From the NCBI GenBank assembly GCA_005881235.1, contig VBEQ01000099.1, forward strand, positions 1 to 13,068: a stretch of 13,068 bases of DNA. The letters run 5' to 3'. Both the position numbers and the translations under genes were made by a program. Positions 1 through 5,441 of this stretch are shown piece after piece (position 1 is the first letter of the stretch; the number at the start of each line of letters is the position of its first letter). Under the pieces are notes generated by a model that had not been told where the DNA came from, searched no databases, and was given only the letters and a program-made list of their open reading frames with translations. Origin of the DNA: Chloroflexota bacterium. GTDB lineage: Bacteria; Chloroflexota; Dormibacteria; CF-121.

Positions 1-426
1 AAGGTCGAGCTCGTGAAGTTCGTCGCGCCGGCCACCTCGATGAACGAGCTCGAGTCGCTCGTCAAGGACGCCGAGTCGGTGCTGCAGTTGCTCGAAATCC
101 CCTATCGCGTGCTGTTGATGTGTACAGGCGACATGGGGTTTGCCCAATGGAAGAAGTACGACCTCGAGGCCTATGTCCCCGGTGACGACCGCTACCTCGA
201 GGTCTCCTCCTGCTCGAACTTCGGCGAATTCCAGGCGCGCCGCGCCAACATCCGCTTCCGGGAGAAGGGTGGCAAGCCACAGTTCGTCCATACCCTCAAT
301 GGATCCGGCCTGGCCCTCCCGCGCACGGTGGTCGCGATCATCGAGAATTATCAGCAGGAGGACGGCACCATCCGAGTACCCGCGGCGCTGCGTACCTACA
401 TGGGCGGACTCGACGTCATTCGGTGA
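1..426 (+). CDS. serS: Seryl-tRNA synthetase, C-terminal part (5' truncated by window edge)
   Basis: This is the C-terminal 141 residues of a class II aminoacyl-tRNA synthetase that charges tRNA-Ser with serine in the cytoplasm. The frame is open from base 1, beginning KVELVKFV, so the GTG at 13 is internal and not the start. Class II signatures are present. CSNFGEFQARR lies within the motif 2-3 core region where seryl-adenylate and the acceptor end are handled. NGSGLALPRTVVAIIENYQ is the SerRS version of motif 3, whose Arg binds ATP. The protein ends in a typical RVPAALRTYMGG tail. Full-length SerRS is usually about 425 residues, so roughly two thirds (the N-terminal coiled-coil arm and the first half of the catalytic domain) lie outside the window. 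The stop codon overlaps the GTG of the next gene (GTGA). A tRNA-Ser gene follows 1.5 kb downstream on the same strand. Identification is secure. Confidence 0.97.
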   Translation, partial: KVELVKFVAPATSMNELESLVKDAESVLQLLEIPYRVLLMCTGDMGFAQWKKYDLEAYVPGDDRYLEVSSCSNFGEFQARRANIRFREKGGKPQFVHTLNGSGLALPRTVVAIIENYQQEDGTIRVPAALRTYMGGLDVIR

Positions 427-1295
427 GCGGCGCGCTCCCGGAGACTGAGCGCGAGCGACAGGTACGCCAGCTTGCTGGGCGTCTCCTCGCTTGGCCGGAT
501 CCTGAGGGTCCCCAGGAGGTCGATCTGATCCCGGTCGGTTATCCGGAGGACTTCCCGCCAGAACTTGTCGATCTGACGGAGCTCCGCTTTCTCGGCAGCG
601 TGGTTCGTCGTCGCGCTGGCGCCGTCGTCGGGGTCGAGATGGTCTTCGAGGGTTCGGGTGAGCCGCAAACGGTTGTCTCGAACTATGAGGCGGCATTGCT
701 CGGGCTCGGATGGGAGCGCATCGAGCAGCCGCAACCGCCGGGCGCTGGGGGCTTCGACGCTCACGGATTCGGCCAGATGACCTTGCTCGCCAACAAGCCG
801 AAGTCGGCGCTGGTTTTTCTCCACGGCACGGATCGCGAGGAGGGAGGTTCAGAGCTTCGCGTGCGCTACGATCCCGTCCACGCGCCCGAGACGCTCATGA
901 ACATCGGCCGCGCCATGCAGCACGAAGAATCCATCCTTCCGCGTCTTAAGCCCCCGCCAGGAGTGAGACTCCGGCCGGAGGGCACCGGCGGCGGAGGAGG
1001 CAGGTGGAGATCGGACGCTGGAGCGCAAACCGAAATGGCGCCGATGGAGTTAGAGGCGTACTTTGCCAGGCAGCTCGAGGCGGCCGGATGGGGCCGGATG
1101 ACTGGATCCGCCGACGACACGTTCGCCTGGAGCAGCTGGCTGATTCCGGACTCTGGCGAGTGGCGGGGCGTTCTGCTGGTCCTGGCAGCCTTCCCTGGCT
1201 GGCGCCAGCTCTCGCTGTCAGCCGAGCTGATTCAGCCAGGCGGCCATCGAGGAGCCGGCGGTTACGCGGTCAGCGGAATATCGAGTAGCCGTTAG
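423..1295 (+). CDS. Hypothetical protein with an internal domain duplication, overlapping serS
   Basis: A 290-residue protein that I do not recognise. It starts at a GTG overlapping the serS stop (GTGA), which implies translational coupling, since no good Shine-Dalgarno is visible. It has no signal peptide and no clear membrane segment, so it is probably cytoplasmic. Two halves look homologous. Repeat A (about residues 70-150) has a YEAALLGLGWERI helix, then a variable loop, then beta-rich segments ending LRVRYD. Repeat B (about 195-270) has FARQLEAAGWGRM followed by VLLVLAAFPGWRQLSLSAEL. They are joined by a Pro/Gly-rich linker (about 174-194, including a GGGGG run). The N-terminal 70 residues carry a PVGYPEDFP element. 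The shared pattern (amphipathic helix ending in GW, then strands) is my reading and not a database match. It is likely a real gene because codon use is G/C-rich at third positions and spacing is tight. Function is unknown. Confidence 0.8.
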   Translation: MSGALPETERERQVRQLAGRLLAWPDPEGPQEVDLIPVGYPEDFPPELVDLTELRFLGSVVRRRAGAVVGVEMVFEGSGEPQTVVSNYEAALLGLGWERIEQPQPPGAGGFDAHGFGQMTLLANKPKSALVFLHGTDREEGGSELRVRYDPVHAPETLMNIGRAMQHEESILPRLKPPPGVRLRPEGTGGGGGRWRSDAGAQTEMAPMELEAYFARQLEAAGWGRMTGSADDTFAWSSWLIPDSGEWRGVLLVLAAFPGWRQLSLSAELIQPGGHRGAGGYAVSGISSSR

Positions 1296-1298
1296 AAG

Positions 1299-1315
1299 GG
1301 CGGAAGGAATCCGCC
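1299..1315 (+). other. Short perfect hairpin after the hypothetical gene
   Basis: GGCGGA (1299-1304) and TCCGCC (1310-1315) form a perfect 6-bp GC-rich stem with a 5-nt AGGAA loop. It begins 4 nt after the stop codon of the serS-linked hypothetical gene. No T-run follows, so it is not a standard intrinsic terminator. It could be a weak or Rho-assisted terminator, an mRNA 3'-end stabiliser, or chance. Confidence 0.35.
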
Positions 1316-1338
1316 GTCAGCCGGTTTGCATATGGCAG

Positions 1339-1947
1339 ATGGCCATCACGAACGTCCAGCAAGGCGTAATTACCGAGGCGGAGTTCGCAAAGATCTGCAT
1401 GCTTACTTCGAATGGGCGGCTCATCCCCACCCGTGCTCTGGCGGACGACGATCGCCGCGATTTCGAAATCCATATCCGGCGCCATTTCGGGGAGAGTCTG
1501 GCCGTCCAGCTCAAGACCGCCAAACGCCTACACCTCCACGGGCGGTCGCGAAGGTTGGAAATCAATTTCCGGATGAAGGCACCGCTGATCAGCGACCCGC
1601 GCCTGCTCTATTTCCTGGCGCACTTCGACGTCAAGGCCCGTGGCTTCACCGATCCCGTCTTCCTCGTTCCTTCGCCGTTCTTTCACAAGCACGCGCTGCA
1701 CGGAGTGGACGGGACCTGGATCAAGTTCCAGTTCAAAGCTAGCATTGAGCCCGACTCAAGAGACATGTGGGCACAATGGGCGCTGCTGCAGGATGAGCTT
1801 GGGCGTCGCATCCTCCAGATTCTGAACGACATGTCCGGTAAGCCGCGTCTGGACCCGCAAGTGGAGCAGCTTATCGCCATGAGCGGCACCTTCTGGCTTC
1901 AGCGGCCTTCGTCGATCGTTGTCCCCAGGCATCACCGAGCGGCGTAA
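1339..1947 (+). CDS. PD-(D/E)xK nuclease-like (DUF4365-type) hypothetical protein
   Basis: A 202-residue soluble protein. The N-terminal part has the layout of a restriction-endonuclease-like fold: an initial helix with ITEAEF (Glu15), then DDDRRDFEIHI with Asp41, then LAVQLKTA with Gln57-x-Lys59. A D...(Q/E)xK arrangement, with Gln replacing the usual Glu, is common in DUF4365 and other PD-(D/E)xK subfamilies. The following YFLAHFDVKARGFTDPVFLVPS segment resembles the 'Lvyyd...vyLIPs' strand region of those proteins. The family assignment is by motif only. It might be a DNA nuclease or a fold member of unrelated role. The ATG at 1339 is the first usable start after the hairpin, and the Shine-Dalgarno is poor. 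The gene sits between the serS pair and tRNA-Ser, and the tRNA -10 element follows 9 nt after its stop. No partner methylase or helicase is visible, so a role in defence is not shown. Confidence 0.72.
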   Translation: MAITNVQQGVITEAEFAKICMLTSNGRLIPTRALADDDRRDFEIHIRRHFGESLAVQLKTAKRLHLHGRSRRLEINFRMKAPLISDPRLLYFLAHFDVKARGFTDPVFLVPSPFFHKHALHGVDGTWIKFQFKASIEPDSRDMWAQWALLQDELGRRILQILNDMSGKPRLDPQVEQLIAMSGTFWLQRPSSIVVPRHHRAA

Positions 1948-1956
1948 GGGCGGCCG

Positions 1957-1962
1957 TATTAT
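1957..1962 (+). promoter_or_regulatory. Candidate -10 element for tRNA-Ser
   Basis: TATTAT matches TATAAT at five of six positions and lies 11 nt upstream of the first base of the mature tRNA. That spacing suits a start a few bases before the 5' end. No convincing -35 hexamer lies 16-18 nt upstream, so the call rests on the -10 and its position only. Confidence 0.45.
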
Positions 1963-1973
1963 TGATGGTCGCC

Positions 1974-2061
1974 GGAGGGATGGCCGAGTGGTCGATGGCG
2001 GTGGTCTTGAAAACCACTAAGGTGCAAGCCTTCGGGGGTTCGAATCCCTCTCCCTCCGCCA
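1974..2061 (+). tRNA. tRNA-Ser, anticodon UGA, CCA encoded
   Basis: A complete class II tRNA folds by eye. The acceptor stem is GGAGGGA (1974-1980) with TCCCTCC (2051-2057), followed by discriminator G2058 and a genomically encoded CCA (2059-2061). The D arm region is GCCGAGTGGTCGATGGC. The anticodon stem is GTGGT/ACCAC (2001-2005 and 2013-2017), with a seven-base loop CTTGAAA that places TGA (2008-2010) as the anticodon. A long variable arm with stem AAGG/CCTT is followed by the T arm GGGGG-TTCGAAT-CCCTC (2034-2050). G discriminator, long extra arm and anticodon together give serine, reading UCA and other UCN codons through wobble. It lies downstream of serS and of the nuclease-like gene on the same strand. 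Confidence 0.97.
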
Positions 2062-2069
2062 CATTCCCG

Positions 2070-3521
2070 TTACCGTGAGCTTCGACGACTACGTGGCTGG
2101 CGTCGGAGATTTGGTTGCCTTTCCTTCGATGACGCCGCACGGTCTGTGGAATGCTGGCGACCTGCCGGTTCAGGCGATTTGGGTCGCGGTTGGTCGGCAC
2201 CGTTGGGCTTGACGCCTTCTCTGAGAAGGCCATCCGGGCGGTTCAGATTAGACTGGCGCTCGCGCATCGTGGGCAGCGCGCCTTCGACCGTCTGATAGCG
2301 CTGGCCCGCCACCAGTAACTGCTCCGCAGGGAACCGGGTAATTACTTCGGCACCGGTCTTCCTCACGATCAACTGCTCCTCGATGCGCGCGGCCTGATAG
2401 CCATCTGCCGCAGGCCAGTATGTCTCGAGCGCAAACACCATGCCTTCCTCGATCACATCGGCATGCTCGGGCTCGATCAGCCGGCTGATCACCGGTTTCT
2501 CCCAGATCGAGAGACCGACACCGTGCCCCAGCTGCAGGGCGAACGCCGACTCCTCGTTGGGGAAGCCGAATTCTTGCGCCCGCGGAAATGCCTCAGCAAC
2601 CTCAGCCGTCGTGGCGCCGGGCTTCACCCGGCTGATGGCATCGTCGAGATAATAACGGCAGCGAGCATAGGCGTCGACCAGTGCCCTCGAGGCGCTTCCA
2701 ATCGCAAAGGTCCGGTAGTAGCAGGTGCGGTACCCGTTGTAGGCGTGCAGGATGTCGAAGAACACCGGATCACCCGGTCGCATCACGCGATCGCTGTAGA
2801 TGTGCGGATGCGGATGGGTCCGCTCACCAGAGATGGCATTCACTCCTTCGACGTGTTCCGAACCGAGGTCATAAAGGGTCTTGGCCACGAGGCCGACGCA
2901 TTCGTTCTCCTTCATGCCCGGCCCCATCACTTTGTACAGCTCTTCGTAGGCGGCGTCCACCATCATGCAGGCGGTATCGAGCAGGACCAGCTCGTCCTCG
3001 CTCTTGATCATGCGGGCCTGCAGCATGAGCTGCTGCCCGTCGATCACGTTGAGCCCTTCCTTTTGCAGGGCGAACATGATGGGCGGCTCGACGATGTCGA
3101 GGCCGATCGGGTCGTTGCCCAGGCCAGCCTGCTCGAGCTCCACTTTGATCTTGTGCGCCACATCTTCAGCCCGGCCCGCTTCCGGCCGGATTCCACCGCG
3201 GAAATTGGTGATGCCCGCCCGCGACCGGGTGTCAAGCCATGGGCAATAGATCTGATGGTGCCGGGCCGCAGAACCGAAATCCCACATGATCGGCTCGTGG
3301 TCCTGCATCAACAGCGACCAGCGCACGAACTTGTCGTTGCTCCAGGTCCCGATCAGCGTGCTCGTGATGTAGCGAATGTTGTTGGGATCGAAGCACATTA
3401 GTGATCCCAGCTCCGACGCGCGGAGCAGTCCCTTGATGCGATCCAGCCGCGCCACCCGAAGCCGTTCGAAGTCGACCCGCTGCTCCCAGTCGACGCCCAT
3501 CAAGCCGAATGTCCTGCCCAT
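2070..3521 (-). CDS. M24 family (creatinase/prolidase-fold) metallohydrolase with atypical metal site and C-terminal tail
   Basis: A 483-residue cytoplasmic protein of the pita-bread fold. The start is ATG 3521, preceded by GAGGAGGTG (3529-3537) at 7-nt spacing; the frame is open further upstream, but without such a site. Residues 1-170 form the creatinase-type N-domain (MCFDPNNIRYIT). Residues 180-400 form the catalytic domain. Four of five metal ligands are visible: Asp256 (VFFDILHAYNGY), His333 (LGHGVGL), Glu366 (ALETYW) and Glu381 (ARIEEQ). The position of the second Asp is Cys267 (YRTCYYRTF). Known M24 members include Xaa-Pro peptidases, creatinase and the DMSP lyase DddP, and the N-terminal region looks somewhat DddP-like. 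The reaction is undetermined. The family core ends near residue 400-430; the last 50 or so residues are Arg/Pro/Ser-rich and antisense to a cupin remnant. It is divergent from the amidohydrolase operon. Confidence 0.9.
   Translation of the reverse strand: MGRTFGLMGVDWEQRVDFERLRVARLDRIKGLLRASELGSLMCFDPNNIRYITSTLIGTWSNDKFVRWSLLMQDHEPIMWDFGSAARHHQIYCPWLDTRSRAGITNFRGGIRPEAGRAEDVAHKIKVELEQAGLGNDPIGLDIVEPPIMFALQKEGLNVIDGQQLMLQARMIKSEDELVLLDTACMMVDAAYEELYKVMGPGMKENECVGLVAKTLYDLGSEHVEGVNAISGERTHPHPHIYSDRVMRPGDPVFFDILHAYNGYRTCYYRTFAIGSASRALVDAYARCRYYLDDAISRVKPGATTAEVAEAFPRAQEFGFPNEESAFALQLGHGVGLSIWEKPVISRLIEPEHADVIEEGMVFALETYWPAADGYQAARIEEQLIVRKTGAEVITRFPAEQLLVAGQRYQTVEGALPTMRERQSNLNRPDGLLREGVKPNGADQPRPKSPEPAGRQHSTDRAASSKERQPNLRRQPRSRRSSR
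2075..2212 (+). pseudogene. C-terminal remnant of a cupin protein, 5' end lost at the tRNA
   Basis: A 45-codon + strand frame, from GTG 2075 to TGA 2210-2212, starts 13 nt after the tRNA CCA. It reads as the last part of a cupin beta-barrel: GVGDLVAFPSMTPHGLWNAG, followed by a hydrophobic strand PVQAIWVAV. This matches the second cupin motif (G-D-x-x-x-x-P-x(3)-P-H-x(3)-N) with the metal-binding His present. The first cupin motif (HxHx3-4E) is absent. The in-frame sequence upstream is the tRNA itself, so the 5' part of the gene is missing. The coordinates mark the recognisable remnant; the GTG need not be a start. It lies antisense to the C-terminal tail of the M24 gene. It differs from both barrels of the bicupin at 5438-6382, so it is not a recent copy of that gene. 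Alternative: a fortuitous frame. The motif density makes that less likely. Confidence 0.6.
2214..2230 (+). other. Hairpin just after the cupin remnant stop
   Basis: GCCTTCT (2214-2220) and AGAAGGC (2224-2230) form a perfect 7-bp stem with a 3-nt loop. It begins 1 nt after the TGA of the cupin remnant. No T-run follows on either strand. It may be the old 3' hairpin of the lost cupin gene. It also lies inside the present M24 reading frame, near the point where that protein stops resembling its family. Confidence 0.35.
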
Positions 3522-3528
3522 TGCTCGA

Positions 3529-3537
3529 CACCTCCTC
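3529..3537 (-). promoter_or_regulatory. Strong ribosome binding site fixing the M24 start
   Basis: GAGGAGGTG on the - strand is nearly a full anti-Shine-Dalgarno complement. It stands 7 nt before ATG 3521. This decides the start against the 64-codon-longer open frame that reaches 3713, which would run through the divergent promoter region and into the neighbouring gene. Confidence 0.8.
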
Positions 3538-3541
3538 GGGC

Positions 3542-3567
3542 CAAGGTAGCAAATATCCTTGACCTTG
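3542..3567. promoter_or_regulatory. Candidate operator: inverted CAAGGT/ACCTTG half-sites in the divergent promoter
   Basis: CAAGGT (3542-3547) and ACCTTG (3562-3567) are perfect inverted half-sites. A second CCTTG at 3557-3561 adds a closer half-site, with CAAGG and CCTTG separated by 10 nt. The element covers the -35 hexamer proposed for the + strand operon and lies just upstream of the M24 ribosome binding site. A regulator bound here could control both directions. No regulator gene is adjacent, so the site is only a candidate. Confidence 0.4.
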
Positions 3568-3587
3568 CCCCCGACCAGGTCTATCGT
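3559..3587 (+). promoter_or_regulatory. Candidate sigma-70-type promoter of the amidohydrolase operon
   Basis: TTGACC (3559-3564), a 17-nt spacer, then TATCGT (3582-3587) form a good match to a housekeeping promoter. The predicted start is near 3594, giving an untranslated leader of about 35 nt before ATG 3631. It lies in the 109-bp gap between the divergent M24 gene and the NTF2-like gene. Confidence 0.5.
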
Positions 3588-3630
3588 TGCCTCGACGTCA
3601 GCTGAACGGAGGAAGGGTAAGCTGGGCAGG

Positions 3631-4062
3631 ATGGCCGTCGAAGCCGGGCTCGGTGTCATCGACCGGCACTTCGCCGCAGAAAATGCGCACGACGTGGAGG
3701 CGACCCTGGCCACCTATACCGAGGACATCGTCTGGGACGACGTGACCCATCCCGCTTCTCCCTTCCAGGGCAAGCAGGCGGTAGCCCAGGCCTACGGCGG
3801 TATCCTCGAAGCAATACCGGACCTGAATCTGCGCAGTGTCCAGCGCTTCCAGTGTGGCGAGCACGTCGTCGACGAGTCGATCCTCACCGGCCATGTCGTT
3901 GGGGAGTTTGCAGGCGTCAGGGGTGGCGGCGCGCCGGTCAGCTTTCGCCTCTTGCATGTTTTCGATCTTCGTCATGGCCTGATCGCGCGCGAGAACGCCT
4001 GGTTCGACTCGGCCGCCGTAGTTCGTCAGGTTGAGAGGTTTCGTCTTTTGTCGGATCGCTGA
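3631..4062 (+). CDS. NTF2/SnoaL-like family protein, first gene of the operon
   Basis: A 143-residue cone-shaped alpha+beta-barrel protein of the SnoaL/NTF2 superfamily. The hallmark start is GVIDRHFAAENAHDVEATLATYTEDIVWDD, a helix-helix-'D-x-V-W' entry strand. It continues with SPFQGKQAVAQAYGGILEAIPDLNL, and finishes with a FRLLHVFDLRHGLIARENAWFD strand pair. Family members are small isomerases, hydrolases, dehydratases or non-catalytic binders, so function cannot be assigned from fold. ATG 3631 is chosen because the family alignment begins there and GGAGGAAGGG lies upstream at 3608-3617 (slightly far) with GGGCAGG closer. The frame is open further upstream to 3559, but that part contains the promoter. 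It is followed 17 nt later by the amidohydrolase. Confidence 0.85.
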   Translation: MAVEAGLGVIDRHFAAENAHDVEATLATYTEDIVWDDVTHPASPFQGKQAVAQAYGGILEAIPDLNLRSVQRFQCGEHVVDESILTGHVVGEFAGVRGGGAPVSFRLLHVFDLRHGLIARENAWFDSAAVVRQVERFRLLSDR

Positions 4063-4079
4063 CCAGAGGAGGAACGAGC

Positions 4080-5441
4080 ATGGCTGACCGGTTGTTGCTA
4101 CGCGGCGGTGCCGTCGTCTCGATGGATCCTGATGTTGGTAACCTGCCGAAAGGCGACATCCTGATCGAGGGCGACAAGATCGTGCAGATCGCCCCCAACA
4201 TCCAGGCGGATGCCCTGGTCATGGACGTCACCGGGGACATCGTCATCCCGGGATTCATCGACACGCACCGACACACGTGGGAGTGTGCCATCCGAGGCTG
4301 CGCGCCGAACGCCACCCTCGATGATTATTTTGTCGAGGTCCTGGACACCTTCGCGCCGCTGTATCGGCCTGACGATGTCTACGCCAGCAACCTCGCGGGC
4401 GCCCTGGAATGCATCAACGCGGGCATCACGACGCTCCTCGATTGGTCGCACATCAACAACACTCCGGAACACCCCGACGCGGGGGTGCGCGGCTTACAGG
4501 AATCTGGCATTCGCGCCGTCTATGCCTACGGCAGCGCGAACCTATCGCTGAACGACTACTGGAATCAAAGCAAGATCGTCATCCCCAAGGATGATGTGCG
4601 CCGGGTGCGCGACCGATATTTCTCATCGAAAGATGGCTTGCTGACAATGCAGCTGGCCACCCGGGGTCCAGGCTTCTGCGTCGACGACGTCGTTACGCAG
4701 GAGTGGAAGATGGCGCGCGAGCTCGGCCTTCCGATTACGGTCCACGTCGCCATGGGCCGGCTGGCCGGGCGGTTCGGCATGATCAAGCAGCTGCAGCGGC
4801 TCAACCTGCTCGGCTCCGACACCACTTACATCCACTGCTGCTACTTCAGCGATGAGGAATGGCACCTGGTCAAGGACACGGGCGGCAAGATTTCGATCGC
4901 CTCGCAGATCGAGATGCAGATGGGCCATGGGCAGCCGCCCGTCGGCAAGGCCCTTCGGCACGGGCTGCGGCCGAGTCTCTCCATCGATGTGGTCACCACC
5001 GCCCCAGGGGACATGTTCACCAACATGCGCAGTGCCTTCGCCGCGGAACGAGTGCTCGTCAATGCCGCGGCCTGGGAAGCGAATACGACAATTCCGGAGG
5101 ACACGCTCACCGCTCATGGCGTGCTCGAGATGGCAACCATCAATGGCGCCTACACTGTGGGTCTCGATCATCGAACAGGATCGCTGGCCCCCGGCAAGCA
5201 GGCCGACGTGGTCGTGATCGATGGCAAGGCTCCCGGTACCGCGCCGGTCATCGACCCGGTCGCCACGGTGGTCCTCGCGGCCGATGTCTCGAACGTCGAC
5301 ACGGTCATCATCGCCGGCAAGGTCCATAAGCGCGATGGCAAGCTCGTCGCCAACTACGCGCGGGCGCGCGAGCTGGCCGAGAAGAGCCGCGACTACCTGA
5401 TGGCCCAGGCGGCGAAGAAGAAGCTGCAACCCGTCGGATGA
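4080..5441 (+). CDS. ATZ/TRZ-type amidohydrolase (cytosine-deaminase/chlorohydrolase-like)
   Basis: A 453-residue metal-dependent hydrolase with a TIM-barrel core and a composite beta-sandwich from both ends. The N-terminal strand region (RLLLRGGAVVSMDP) leads to the signature PGFIDTHRHTWE with metal ligands His63 and His65. Later ligands are His222 (ITVHVAMG), His252 (TYIHCCYFSDEEW) and Asp303 (LSIDVVTTAPGDMF). The C-terminal sandwich carries the usual GLDHRTGSLAPGKQADVVVID. A conserved-looking QIEMQMGHG (276-284) stands where many relatives have a P-x-S/C-N motif, which suggests its own subgroup. Relatives deaminate or dehalogenate N-heterocycles (cytosine, guanine, s-triazines). The substrate here is unknown. 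AGAGGAGGAA (4065-4074) precedes ATG 4080. The stop overlaps the bicupin start (ATGA), so the two are translationally coupled. No signal peptide is seen, so it is cytoplasmic. Confidence 0.93.
   Translation: MADRLLLRGGAVVSMDPDVGNLPKGDILIEGDKIVQIAPNIQADALVMDVTGDIVIPGFIDTHRHTWECAIRGCAPNATLDDYFVEVLDTFAPLYRPDDVYASNLAGALECINAGITTLLDWSHINNTPEHPDAGVRGLQESGIRAVYAYGSANLSLNDYWNQSKIVIPKDDVRRVRDRYFSSKDGLLTMQLATRGPGFCVDDVVTQEWKMARELGLPITVHVAMGRLAGRFGMIKQLQRLNLLGSDTTYIHCCYFSDEEWHLVKDTGGKISIASQIEMQMGHGQPPVGKALRHGLRPSLSIDVVTTAPGDMFTNMRSAFAAERVLVNAAAWEANTTIPEDTLTAHGVLEMATINGAYTVGLDHRTGSLAPGKQADVVVIDGKAPGTAPVIDPVATVVLAADVSNVDTVIIAGKVHKRDGKLVANYARARELAEKSRDYLMAQAAKKKLQPVG

Noticed and set aside
1974..2240. A tRNA-associated genomic island with attachment sites
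   Set aside because: The remnant next to the tRNA suggests a rearrangement, but no integrase gene and no second copy of the tRNA 3' end was seen anywhere in the window, so no attachment site is claimed.
2463..3401. A 312-codon + strand open frame opposite the M24 gene
   Set aside because: It lies wholly antisense to a well-supported M24 family protein, has no family resemblance and is rich in His, Arg and Asp in the way expected of the complement of a high-GC gene.
3522..3713. A 64-codon N-terminal extension of the M24 protein
   Set aside because: The extension would run through the divergent promoter region and into the NTF2-like gene, while ATG 3521 has a near-perfect ribosome binding site at ideal spacing.
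4623..5429. A 268-codon - strand open frame opposite the amidohydrolase
   Set aside because: The + strand amidohydrolase carries every metal ligand in order; the complement has no motif and no ribosome binding site.
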